A stretch of DNA of 64,000 nucleotides from Streptomyces sp. NBC_01549 (GTDB lineage Bacteria; Actinomycetota; Actinomycetes; Streptomycetales; Streptomycetaceae), in contig NZ_JAPEPW010000001.1 in the NCBI RefSeq assembly GCF_026339955.1, forward strand, positions 6,097,001-6,161,000. Reading direction: 5' to 3'. The notes under the pieces are model-generated. The model had not been told where the DNA came from. It ran no database searches and was given only the letters and a program-made list of their open reading frames with translations. Positions 1 through 7,168 of the stretch are shown here, in pieces. A program made the translations under genes and the position numbers. Positions within the stretch are counted from its first letter, which is position 1. Every line of letters begins with the position of its first letter.

Positions 1-5
1 CACAC

Positions 6-509
6 ATGGGCATGAGCGTGACCATCTCGGGGGCGACCGAGCAGGACGCAGAGCAGATCCTCAAGCTGCAGTACCTCTGCTACCAGAGCGAGGCCGAGCT
101 GTACGGGGACTACGGCATCGAGCCGCTCACGCAGCCGCTCGACTCCCTCAGGGCGGAGTTGGCGGGCGGTACGGTCCTGGTGGCCCGGCTGGGCGAAGAG
201 GTGGTGGCCTCGGTCCGCGGAGCCGTGGACCCGGACGGCACGGCCCGTATCAACAAGCTCATCGTCCACCCGCGTATGCAGCGCCACGGCCTGGGCGGGC
301 GGCTGCTCGCCGCGATCGAGGCCAAGCTCGCGGCGGACGGCGCGGCGAAGTCCTTCCAGCTCTTCACCGGCCACCGCAGCGACCGCAATCTGCGGATGTA
401 CCGCAAGCACGGCTACGCGCAGGTCTCCACGGAGCGCGTCGACGAGCGGCTCACCCTGGTGACCCTGCAGAAGGGCGCCGACGCGGGCGCGTTCGTGACC
501 AGCGCCTGA
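6..509 (+). CDS. GNAT family N-acetyltransferase
   Basis: A 167-residue single-domain GNAT protein, expected to move an acetyl group from acetyl-CoA to an amine; the substrate cannot be told from sequence. The acetyl-CoA site is visible as RMQRHGLGGRLL at about residues 90-101 (Q/RxxGxG/A pattern), after the central strand INKLIVHP. The C-terminal part (RNLRMYRKHGYAQV) is the usual GNAT end. Two in-frame ATGs lie 6 nt apart (6 and 12) and the upstream sequence is outside the window, so the start is uncertain. It converges on the minus-strand gene ending at 535. Confidence 0.85.
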   Translation: MGMSVTISGATEQDAEQILKLQYLCYQSEAELYGDYGIEPLTQPLDSLRAELAGGTVLVARLGEEVVASVRGAVDPDGTARINKLIVHPRMQRHGLGGRLLAAIEAKLAADGAAKSFQLFTGHRSDRNLRMYRKHGYAQVSTERVDERLTLVTLQKGADAGAFVTSA

Positions 510-514
510 CGAGC

Positions 515-529
515 GCCCGTGACACGGGC
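515..529. terminator. Short GC hairpin between convergent genes
   Basis: GCCCGT and ACGGGC form a 6-bp stem with a GAC loop in the 25-bp gap between two convergent genes. There is no T-run, so it is a weak candidate bidirectional terminator. Confidence 0.35.
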
Positions 530-534
530 CCGGG

Positions 535-999
535 CTACGCCGACCTGTCGGCCGTACGCGCCTTGCGCAACCAGTACATGGCCGACAGTGGCAGCAGTAC
601 CGGGATGAACAGATAGCCGATCCCGTAGTCCGACCACACGGTGGTGTCGGGGAAGGCGGACGGCTCGACCAGCGTCCAGGTCCCGACGGTCAGTACGCCC
701 GCGAGCTCGGCGGCGCAGCACACCAGCGCCGCCCTGCGGGCCGTTTCGCCACCGCGTACGAGTGAGTACGTGATGAAGCCGTAGACGAGGCCCGCGACCG
801 CCGACAGCGAGTAGGCGAGCGGGGCCTTGTCGAAGTCCGTTGAGATCTGGACGGCGGAGCGCGACACGGCGCCGACGACCATCACGCCGTACAGCCAGAG
901 CAGCAGCATGCCGGGCCCGCTGATCAGCCGGGTGCGCTGCTTCTTCGGACCCTCCCGATTCTCCTGAGGCGCGGGCCCGTTCTCCTCCGTGGCCGTCAT
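535..999 (-). CDS. Small integral membrane protein
   Basis: A 154-residue membrane protein of unknown function. After a charged N-terminus (MTATEENGPAPQ...) there are about four hydrophobic segments, starting with GMLLLWLYGVMVVGAV and ending with YLFIPVLLPLSAMYWL, then a basic tail. The start chosen (ATG, 997-999) lies 1 nt beyond the stop of the upstream membrane protein (1001-1003); a second ATG at 1020 would give a 20-nt overlap. The two genes are probably co-transcribed and may act together in the membrane. No catalytic motif was recognised. Confidence 0.7.
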   Translation of the reverse strand: MTATEENGPAPQENREGPKKQRTRLISGPGMLLLWLYGVMVVGAVSRSAVQISTDFDKAPLAYSLSAVAGLVYGFITYSLVRGGETARRAALVCCAAELAGVLTVGTWTLVEPSAFPDTTVWSDYGIGYLFIPVLLPLSAMYWLRKARTADRSA

Positions 1000-1000
1000 C

Positions 1001-1360
1001 TCAGCCTCCCCAGATGTCATAGAGCCGCACTTCCAGTACGGCGAGGACGACACCGGCGGCCGCCACCGTGATCGATCCCCAGCGGGTGCGCTCCGCCAGC
1101 GACATGAAGCCCGCGGCCGGAATGCACGCGAAGGCACCGAGCAGATACGCCACGAAGATCGTCGTGCCCTGGTCGGGCTTCTCGCCGCGCGCCAGCTGCA
1201 CGATGCCGACCACCAGCTGGACCACGGCGAGCAGCGTCACCACGGCCATGCCGATGAAGTGCCAGTCCTTGGTGGGCTGATCACGGTAGGCGGCCCAACC
1301 GCACCAGGCGGCGAGCGCGAGCGCGGCGACGGCGGTCGCGACCGTCAGGGCAACAAGCAT
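1001..1360 (-). CDS. Small integral membrane protein, four predicted TM segments
   Basis: A 119-residue hydrophobic protein with four likely membrane helices (roughly residues 2-24, 36-58, 68-86, 95-113) and a short charged loop (LARGEKPDQG) between helices two and three. I do not recognise the family. It is the first gene of a two-gene minus-strand unit with the membrane protein ending at 535. Its upstream region is shared, divergently, with the long leader of metNIQ. Confidence 0.7.
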   Translation of the reverse strand: MLVALTVATAVAALALAAWCGWAAYRDQPTKDWHFIGMAVVTLLAVVQLVVGIVQLARGEKPDQGTTIFVAYLLGAFACIPAAGFMSLAERTRWGSITVAAAGVVLAVLEVRLYDIWGG

Positions 1361-1573
1361 GCCGTGACCCTATTACGGGCCAAAAGGCCTGATGCCCTCG
1401 CCCCCGGCCTGCCACCCGTGGACGACCGCCGTGGCGTTGGCCACAGCCCATGGGGCGTCCGAGCCGGACGCGGACCTCGTGGTGAGAGACCCGAAGGACC
1501 TCTCGGCCCTGTCCGCGCTGGTCACAGGCGGGGGGAGCGGAGGTCTCCACCCCCGGCCGAGAAGTGTCCATCA

Positions 1574-1592
1574 CTGTCCGCATTGCGGACAG
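1574..1592. promoter_or_regulatory. Perfect 8-bp inverted repeat upstream of the met leader
   Basis: CTGTCCGC-ATT-GCGGACAG is a perfect dyad with a 3-nt centre. It lies about 40 nt upstream of the leader ORF at 1634, immediately before a candidate promoter (TTCCGG near 1596 and TTTACT at 1621-1626). Its position suggests a repressor or activator site for the metNIQ transcript. The regulator is not known to me. Confidence 0.45.
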
Positions 1593-1633
1593 CGGTTCCG
1601 GGTCCCGCCTGTGCGTCTGCTTTACTTGATCCC

Positions 1634-1720
1634 ATGACCACGACGAGCAACCGCATCTTTGCGACCGAGGCGACCATGACGCCCGGTGCTCGTTGTATGT
1701 GTCGAATGTGCGCCTTCTAG
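1634..1720 (+). CDS. Putative Cys/Met-rich leader peptide of metNIQ
   Basis: A 28-codon ORF (start MTTTSNRIF, end ARCMCRMCAF) lies about 200 nt upstream of metN. The last eight residues contain three Cys and two Met. An inner ATG at 1676 with a GAGG five nt upstream would give a 14-residue version with three Met and three Cys. TTTACT at 1621-1626 is a possible -10 placing the transcript start at or next to ATG 1634, giving a leaderless message. Cys-rich leader peptides are known in front of sulfur-metabolism genes in actinobacteria. My inference is that ribosome stalling at Cys/Met codons controls downstream hairpins (1743-1764, 1824-1837) and so metNIQ expression when methionine or cysteine is scarce. 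Confidence 0.55.
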   Translation: MTTTSNRIFATEATMTPGARCMCRMCAF

Positions 1721-1742
1721 AGGGCCCCCGCACCACCGCCCC

Positions 1743-1764
1743 GTCTCGCGCCCCGAAGCGAGAC
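1743..1764 (+). promoter_or_regulatory. Candidate attenuator hairpin in the metNIQ leader
   Basis: GTCTCGC and GCGAGAC form a perfect 7-bp stem with an 8-nt loop, beginning 23 nt after the leader-peptide stop codon. A second hairpin (CCGGA/TCCGG, loop TTCA) follows at 1824-1837. Neither has a T-run, so they could act as pause or anti-structures rather than classical terminators. Their role in attenuation is inferred from position only. Confidence 0.35.
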
Positions 1765-1919
1765 CGCCGTGCGCTGTCCGTACCCCGTACGTGAGCGGCG
1801 CCCGCCCGCGCGCATGTTCTCCCCCGGATTCATCCGGTTCCATCGCCACCGCGAGAACCGTGTCGCGTTCCCGACCGAATGCACCCGTGCCGGCGCACAC
1901 CCGCGCCCCGCACTCGACA

Positions 1920-2969
1920 GTGACGGAAACCCCAGTGATCACGACAACGGGCCTCACCAAGGTCTACCGCTCGCGCGGCCGTGAAGTGGCCGCCCTCGAC
2001 GGCGTCGATCTGCACGTCCGCGAAGGGGAGGTGTACGGCGTCATCGGCCAGTCCGGCGCCGGCAAGTCCTCCCTCATCCGCTGCGTCAACCTCCTGGAGC
2101 GTCCCACCGCCGGCACGGTCACCGTCGCCGGACAGGACCTCACGGCGCTCGTCGGCCGCGGCCCGCGCGCCGGCAAGGAGCTCCGCCAGGCGCGCAGCCG
2201 CATCGGCATGGTCTTCCAGCACTTCAACCTGCTGTCGTCGCGCACCGTCCAGGACAACGTCGAGCTGCCGCTGGAAATCCTTGGCTTGTCAGGGAAGGAA
2301 CGTTCTTCCAAGGCGCTTGGACTCCTTGACCTGGTCGGCCTCTCCGACAAGGCCAAGGCCTACCCGGCCCAGCTTTCCGGCGGCCAGAAGCAGCGCGTCG
2401 GCATCGCCCGCGCCCTGGCCGGCGACCCCAAGGTGCTGCTCTCCGACGAGGCCACCAGCGCCCTCGACCCCGAGACCACCCGCTCGATCCTCCAGCTGCT
2501 GCGCGACCTGAACCGGCAGCTGGGTCTGACCGTCCTGCTCATCACCCACGAGATGGACGTGGTCAAGACGATCTGCGACTCGGCCGCGCTCATGGAGAAG
2601 GGCCGCATCGTCGAGTCCGGCACCGTCAGCGAACTGCTCGCGACCCCCGGCTCCGAACTCGCCGGGGCGCTCTTCCCGGTGAGCGGCGAGCCGTCCGGCG
2701 ACGACCGCACCGTCATCGACGTCACCTTCCACGGCGAGGCCGCCACCCAGCCCGTCATCTCGCAGCTCTCGCGCACGTACAACATCGACATCTCGATCCT
2801 CGGCGCCGCGATGGACACCGTCGCCGGCAAGCAGGTCGGCCGGATGCGCATCGAACTGCCCGGCCGCTACGAGGAGAACGTCGTGCCGATCGGATTCCTG
2901 CGCGAGCAGGGCCTGCAGATCGACATCCAGGGCCAGCAGCCCGTGCTCGTGAAGGACGGTGCCAAGTGA
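1920..2969 (+). CDS. metN: Methionine ABC transporter ATP-binding protein MetN
   Basis: ATPase of the MetNIQ importer; hydrolyses ATP at the cytoplasmic face to drive methionine uptake. From the GTG at 1920 it is 349 residues: Walker A GQSGAGKSS (43-51), ABC signature LSGGQKQR (152-158), Walker B KVLLSDE (171-177) and the switch His (ITHE, about 210). The last ~85 residues form a NIL domain, the C-terminal methionine-sensing domain typical of MetN. An alternative GTG at 1935 would remove five residues; neither start has a strong ribosome binding site. metI overlaps the stop. The NIL domain and a metQ lipoprotein downstream separate it from generic amino-acid ABC ATPases. Confidence 0.93.
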   Translation: MTETPVITTTGLTKVYRSRGREVAALDGVDLHVREGEVYGVIGQSGAGKSSLIRCVNLLERPTAGTVTVAGQDLTALVGRGPRAGKELRQARSRIGMVFQHFNLLSSRTVQDNVELPLEILGLSGKERSSKALGLLDLVGLSDKAKAYPAQLSGGQKQRVGIARALAGDPKVLLSDEATSALDPETTRSILQLLRDLNRQLGLTVLLITHEMDVVKTICDSAALMEKGRIVESGTVSELLATPGSELAGALFPVSGEPSGDDRTVIDVTFHGEAATQPVISQLSRTYNIDISILGAAMDTVAGKQVGRMRIELPGRYEENVVPIGFLREQGLQIDIQGQQPVLVKDGAK

Positions 2970-3703
2970 CCTGGTCGGAGATGCAGCCCCTGCTGTCCCA
3001 GGCGTGTTGGGACACGCTCTACATGGTCGGCTGGTCCACGCTGATCGCGATCGTCGGCGGTCTGCCGCTCGGCGTTCTGCTCGTCCTGACCGACCGCGGC
3101 GGACTCCTGCAGAACGTCGTCGTGAACAAGGTCATCGGGCAGGTCGTGAACATCGCCCGCTCGCTGCCGTTCATCATCCTGATGGTCGCGCTGATGAACT
3201 TCACGCGCACGATCACGGGAACGACCATCGGACGCGAGGCGGCGATCGTGCCGCTCGCCGTCGGCGCGATCCCCTTCTTCGCGCGCCTGGTCGAGACGGC
3301 GGTCCGCGAAGTGGACGGCGGTCTCGTCGAGGCCGTGCAGTCGATGGGCGGCAACACCTGGACCGTCGTGCGCAAGGTGCTCGTACCGGAGTCGCTGCCG
3401 TCGCTGATCTCCTCCGCGACCACCACGATCGTCGCCCTCATCGGCTACTCCGCGATGGCCGGCACCGTCGGCGCCGGCGGGCTCGGCGACATCGCCATCC
3501 GCTACGGCTACCAGCGCTTCGAGACCGGACTGATGTGGATCACCGTGGCGATCCTCGCGGTCGTCATCTCCCTCATCCAGTTCGCCGGCGACTACGCGGC
3601 CCGCACCCTGCACCGGCGCGGCGGCCACTCCGGCGCCGCCCCGAAGCTGCGGCTGCTGAAGGCCAAGGAGCCCGCCACCGCGGAGGTCGGCAAGGTCGCC
3701 TGA
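2966..3703 (+). CDS. metI: Methionine ABC transporter permease MetI
   Basis: Membrane permease of the methionine importer, 245 residues with about five transmembrane helices. The cytoplasmic coupling loop is visible as EAVQSMGGNTWTVVRKVLVP, the MetI-type EAA motif that contacts MetN. The GTG start overlaps the metN stop as GTGA, indicating translational coupling. The basic tail after the last helix (about residue 215) is longer than in enterobacterial MetI. Confidence 0.93.
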   Translation: MTWSEMQPLLSQACWDTLYMVGWSTLIAIVGGLPLGVLLVLTDRGGLLQNVVVNKVIGQVVNIARSLPFIILMVALMNFTRTITGTTIGREAAIVPLAVGAIPFFARLVETAVREVDGGLVEAVQSMGGNTWTVVRKVLVPESLPSLISSATTTIVALIGYSAMAGTVGAGGLGDIAIRYGYQRFETGLMWITVAILAVVISLIQFAGDYAARTLHRRGGHSGAAPKLRLLKAKEPATAEVGKVA

Positions 3704-3749
3704 GACCGCCCGAACACCCCCTTCTGCTTCTCCCCCCACCCGCAGATTT

Positions 3750-3772
3750 CCCCGTGACCACCCACCACGGGG
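3750..3772 (+). terminator. Hairpin in the metI-metQ gap
   Basis: CCCCGTG and CACGGGG form a 7-bp stem with a 9-nt loop, about 30 nt upstream of the metQ start. Position inside the operon suggests mRNA processing or partial termination that sets the ratio of binding protein to permease, not full termination. Confidence 0.4.
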
Positions 3773-3802
3773 TTGCTACACCCTTAAGGAAAGGCACTTT
3801 TC

Positions 3803-4633
3803 GTGCGTAACACGGCCAAGATCACCACCGCAGTCCTCGCCGCCGGAGCCCTCACCCTCGGCCTCTCCGCCTGCGGCTCGGACAAGAGCGGCAGCGCCTC
3901 CGACACCAGCGGTCCGCTGGTCGTCGCCGCGAGCCCCACCCCGCACGCCGAGATCCTCGACTACATCAAGGACAACCTGGCGAAGAAGGCCGGCCTCGAC
4001 CTGCAGGTCAAGGAGTTCACGGACTACGTCACGCCGAACACGGCGACCGAGGACGGGTCCGTCGGCGCCAACTACTTCCAGAACCAGCCGTACCTCGACG
4101 ACTTCAACAAGAAGAACGGCACCCACATCGTGCCCGTCGTCACGGTCCACCTGGAACCGCTCGGTCTCTACTCCCACAAGATCAAGAAGACCGACGAGCT
4201 CAAGAGCGGTGCGACGGTCGCCGTCCCGAACGACACGGTCAACGAGGCACGGGCGCTCAAGCTGCTCGCCTCCAAGGGACTCATCACGCTCAAGGACGGC
4301 GCGGGCAACAGCGCGACCACCCAGGACATCGCGAAGAACCCGAAGAACCTCAAGTTCAAGGAGCTGGAGGCGGCGCAGACCCCGCGCTCCCTGGACGATG
4401 TCGACGCCGCGGTGATCAACGGCAACTACGCCATCTCCTCCGGCCTCAAGCCGGCCAAGGACGCGCTCTTCCTGGAGTCCGCGACGAACAACCCCTACGG
4501 CAACTTCCTCGCCGTCAAGAAGGGCAACGAGAGCGACCCGCGGGTGAAGAAGCTCGCCAAGCTCCTGACCTCGCCGGAGGTCAAGAAGTTCATCGAGGAC
4601 AAGTACGCCGGTTCGGTCATCCCGTCGTTCTAG
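3803..4633 (+). CDS. metQ: Methionine-binding lipoprotein MetQ
   Basis: Substrate-binding lipoprotein that delivers methionine to MetI. It has a 276-residue chain with a lipoprotein signal peptide: basic start MRNTAK, hydrophobic core, lipobox LSAC with the lipidated Cys at 24. The mature part matches the NlpA/MetQ fold (FTDYVTPNTA, YFQNQPYLDDFN, YAISSGLKP, NPYGNFLAV). The GTG start follows a purine-rich AAGGAAAGG. It is third in metNIQ, 99 nt after metI, and followed by a strong hairpin. Confidence 0.92.
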   Translation: MRNTAKITTAVLAAGALTLGLSACGSDKSGSASDTSGPLVVAASPTPHAEILDYIKDNLAKKAGLDLQVKEFTDYVTPNTATEDGSVGANYFQNQPYLDDFNKKNGTHIVPVVTVHLEPLGLYSHKIKKTDELKSGATVAVPNDTVNEARALKLLASKGLITLKDGAGNSATTQDIAKNPKNLKFKELEAAQTPRSLDDVDAAVINGNYAISSGLKPAKDALFLESATNNPYGNFLAVKKGNESDPRVKKLAKLLTSPEVKKFIEDKYAGSVIPSF

Positions 4634-4653
4634 TTCCGGTCATCCCGTCGTTC
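4614..4653. repeat. 17-nt direct duplication across the metQ stop
   Basis: CGGTCATCCCGTCGTTC occurs at 4614-4630, ending just before the metQ TAG, and again at 4637-4653, a 23-nt period. It looks like a local slippage duplication of the gene's 3' end. Confidence 0.8.
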
Positions 4654-4668
4654 CGGTCGGGTCACCGT

Positions 4669-4703
4669 ACGGGGTCCACTCCATCACTGGGAGTGGACCC
4701 CGT
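4669..4703. terminator. Strong terminator hairpin after metQ
   Basis: A perfect 14-bp stem (ACGGGGTCCACTCC / GGAGTGGACCCCGT) with a 7-nt loop lies 36 nt after metQ. There is no T-run, as is common for streptomycete terminators. Confidence 0.75.
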
Positions 4704-4797
4704 GGTGCAGTTCGGTGGCCTCATGCTGCATGCTGGGCAGTTCAGCGGGCCCGAAGGATCCGAGGGCCCGACGTCCCCGACGGTTACGGAGCGGCGC

Positions 4798-5436
4798 ATG
4801 ACCAGCACCTTCCCCGACATCTCCATCAGCACGGAGCGGTTGGTCCTGCGCGCGCTCGACGAGGACGACGTCCCCTCCCTGGCCGCGATGATGAACGACG
4901 AGCAGGTCGGGGCCTGGACCGACGTGCCCCAGCCCTATACCGAGGACAGGGCCCGCATCTGGATCAACGAGTACGCGCCCACCGAACGTGCGGCGGGCCG
5001 GGGACTCGACCTCGCCGTCACCGAGTTCCTCACCCAGCGCCTGGTCGGCATCGTGCAGCTCGCCAAGACCGACTGGCATGTGCGCTCCACCGAACTGTCG
5101 TACGTCATCGCCCCCTGGGCCCGCGGCGAGGGCTATGCCTCCGAGGCGGCGCTCGCCACCGCCCGATGGCTCTTCCGCGACCAGAAGTTCGAGCGCATCG
5201 AACTGCGCACGGCGGCCGACAACACCGCCTCCCAGCAGGTCGCCCAGAAGATCGGCTGCATCAGCGAGGGCGTCCTGCGCAACGCCTGTATAGCGCACAC
5301 CCGCACCGAGGACGGGCGCTGGGTGGACGTGCGCACCGACTTCATCGTCTGGAGCCTCCTCCCGGAGGACCTCGACGGAGTCGGCGACCAGCTCGCCGAC
5401 ACAGGCGGTTTCACGTCGTTCTCCGACTGGAACTGA
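4798..5436 (+). CDS. GNAT N-acetyltransferase, RimJ/RimL type
   Basis: A 212-residue GNAT protein of the ribosomal-protein/Ser acetyltransferase (RimJ/RimL-like) branch, seen from the opening STERLVLRALDEDDVPSLAAMM and the acetyl-CoA strand/loop YVIAPWARGEGYASEAALATARW. The substrate is unknown. ATG 4798 was chosen because GGAG sits upstream at suitable spacing and the N-terminus then matches the family; an upstream start at 4693 would run through the metQ terminator. It stands alone between two hairpins. Confidence 0.85.
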   Translation: MTSTFPDISISTERLVLRALDEDDVPSLAAMMNDEQVGAWTDVPQPYTEDRARIWINEYAPTERAAGRGLDLAVTEFLTQRLVGIVQLAKTDWHVRSTELSYVIAPWARGEGYASEAALATARWLFRDQKFERIELRTAADNTASQQVAQKIGCISEGVLRNACIAHTRTEDGRWVDVRTDFIVWSLLPEDLDGVGDQLADTGGFTSFSDWN

Positions 5437-5448
5437 ACCGGCGGGATT

Positions 5449-5467
5449 CCCCGGGCCGAATCCGGGG
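5449..5467 (+). terminator. Hairpin after GNAT gene
   Basis: CCCCGG and CCGGGG pair around a 7-nt loop, 13 nt after the stop; an alternative pairing GGATTC/GAATCC overlaps it. No T-run. Confidence 0.4.
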
Positions 5468-5611
5468 GACGTCTGGCACCGCGTCCCGAGAAACCGCTCC
5501 CACCCGGCAGAGCCCCCCGGGCCATCACCCAGCGACACCAGGTACCCTCACGGAGCCCGCCCGCGGGCTGCCCCCCGACGACCTGCGAAAACCTTCTGGA
5601 GACTGACGACG

Positions 5612-6823
5612 ATGGCCGACCGGGTCACGGTGATCGGCTGGGACGGCTCGCCCCTGACCGCCGCGGCGCGCTCCGCCCTCGGCGCGGCCACCCTGGTGGC
5701 CGGAGCGGCGCACCACCTGGCACTCCCCGAGGTACCCCGGGCCGCCGAGCGCATCCGCCTCGGCAGCGTCTCCCTCGCCGCCCGACGCATCGCGGGCCAT
5801 CGCGGCAGCGCCGTCGTCATCGCCGACGGCGACCCCGGCTTCTTCGGAGTCGTACGCACCCTGCGCGCCCCGGAGTTCGGCCTCGAGGTCGAAGTCGTGC
5901 CCGCCGTCTCCTCGGTCGCCGCCGCCTTCGCCCGCGCCGGCATGCCCTGGGACGACGCACAGGTGGTCGTGGCGCACCGCCGCACCCTGCGCCGCGCGGT
6001 GAACGTCTGCCGCGCCCACACCAAGGTCGCCGTCCTCACCTCGCCCGGCGCCGGCCCCGCCGAACTCGGCCTGCTCCTCGAGGGCGTCCACCGCACCTTC
6101 GTCATCTGCGAGGAACTCGGCACCGCGCGCGAGCGGGTCACCATCCTCACCTCCGACAAGGCCGCCGACCACACCTGGCGCGACCCCAACGTCGTCATCG
6201 TCATCGGCGGCTTCGTGGCCGCGGCCGAGGACGGCGGCTGGATCGCCGGACGCGACCCGGGCACCGGACCGCGCGGCTGGGCGCTGCCCGCCCAGGCGTA
6301 CGGCGGCGCACTGGGCGAAGGCGAAACGGATCTGCTGCGCGCCGCCCAACTCGCCCGGCTGGGCCCGCGCGTCGGAGACCTCGTGTGGGACATCGGTTCC
6401 GGCAGTGGCGCCTTCGCCACCGAGGCGGCGCGCACCGGCGCGGCGGTCATCGCCGTCGACCGCAACCCCGGCTCCTGCGCGCGCACCGAGGACTCCGCGC
6501 GCCGCTACGGCGTCCAGATGCAGATCGTGCACGGCACCGCGCCGCACGTCCTGGAGAACCTCCCCGAACCCGATGTCGTACGTGTCGGCGGCGGGGGCGT
6601 ACAGGTCGTCTCGGCCGTCGCCGACCGCCGTCCGCAGCGCATCGTGACGCACGCGGCGACCCGCGACGCGGCCGAACTCGTGGGCCGCGATCTCAGCGAG
6701 CACGGATATCAGGTCGAATGCGCCCTCATCCAGTCCGTCGAACTCGACACAAGGGCCTGGACGGAGACCGAGCGGAGCGTCGCGTTCCTGCTCACAGGCC
6801 GTCTGCCCGATCGCAACCCGTGA
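5612..6823 (+). CDS. cobL: Precorrin-6Y C5,15-methyltransferase (decarboxylating), CbiE-CbiT fusion
   Basis: Enzyme of aerobic cobalamin synthesis that methylates C5 and C15 of the corrin ring from S-adenosylmethionine and decarboxylates the C12 acetate, giving precorrin-8. The 403-residue protein joins a tetrapyrrole-methylase domain (CbiE, about 1-200; VTVIGWDGSPL, VVIADGDPGFFG, VPAVSSVAAAFARAG) to a class I SAM methyltransferase (CbiT, about 230-400) with motif I VWDIGSGSGAFATEAA and acidic strand VIAVDRNPG. The ATG follows TCTGGAGACTGACGACG. The next two enzyme genes downstream are also in the corrinoid pathway. Confidence 0.92.
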   Translation: MADRVTVIGWDGSPLTAAARSALGAATLVAGAAHHLALPEVPRAAERIRLGSVSLAARRIAGHRGSAVVIADGDPGFFGVVRTLRAPEFGLEVEVVPAVSSVAAAFARAGMPWDDAQVVVAHRRTLRRAVNVCRAHTKVAVLTSPGAGPAELGLLLEGVHRTFVICEELGTARERVTILTSDKAADHTWRDPNVVIVIGGFVAAAEDGGWIAGRDPGTGPRGWALPAQAYGGALGEGETDLLRAAQLARLGPRVGDLVWDIGSGSGAFATEAARTGAAVIAVDRNPGSCARTEDSARRYGVQMQIVHGTAPHVLENLPEPDVVRVGGGGVQVVSAVADRRPQRIVTHAATRDAAELVGRDLSEHGYQVECALIQSVELDTRAWTETERSVAFLLTGRLPDRNP

Positions 6824-7168
6824 TCCTGTTGTCGTACTGCGCGCGGTAGGCTGGCCGATCGTTGTACCGCTCCAGGGCGATCGGCCTTTCGTAGGCCAAT
6901 GTCCGGAAAACGCGCCCGTTTTGAGGCGTGTGTGGTACGGCAGAACCTGAGGACGCGCAACGTGGCGCAGTCCACAGCGGGCCGTCGCGGATCAAGCTGT
7001 CGCGAGGGTCGGACGACCGGGACAATGCCCGTTAATGGCTTTGTCGTCTTTGTTGGCCGGTCGTTCGTGCCGCTGGGCACGCACGCTCGTTCTTCACTGC
7101 GGGGCGGTCGGTGCGCCGTTCCGGGCGAGCAGGACTTGGAAGCACTAACCGATGGGCGAGGGGTACGC
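6824..7168 (+). other. 345-bp gap upstream of the BluB-CobT gene
   Basis: No gene is supported here. It holds the hairpin at 6853-6886 and a long leader. I looked for a cobalamin riboswitch (B12-box-like GCCACTG) and did not find one. An in-frame ORF continues upstream to 6899 but lacks family sequence, so it is treated as untranslated. Confidence 0.6.
6853..6886 (+). terminator. Inverted repeat after cobL, followed by TTTC
   Basis: GGCCGATCG and CGATCGGCC are perfect 9-nt arms around a 16-nt loop, 29 nt after cobL and followed by TTTCG. A candidate terminator or an operator for the downstream gene. Confidence 0.5.

Noticed and set aside
1361..1919. SAM riboswitch upstream of metN
   Set aside because: The conserved core of SAM-I or SAM-IV riboswitches was not recognisable; the Cys/Met leader ORF is a better explanation of the long leader.
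5437..7168. Cobalamin riboswitch upstream of cobL or the BluB-CobT gene
   Set aside because: I looked for the B12-box-like core and conserved stems and did not see them; only simple hairpins are present.
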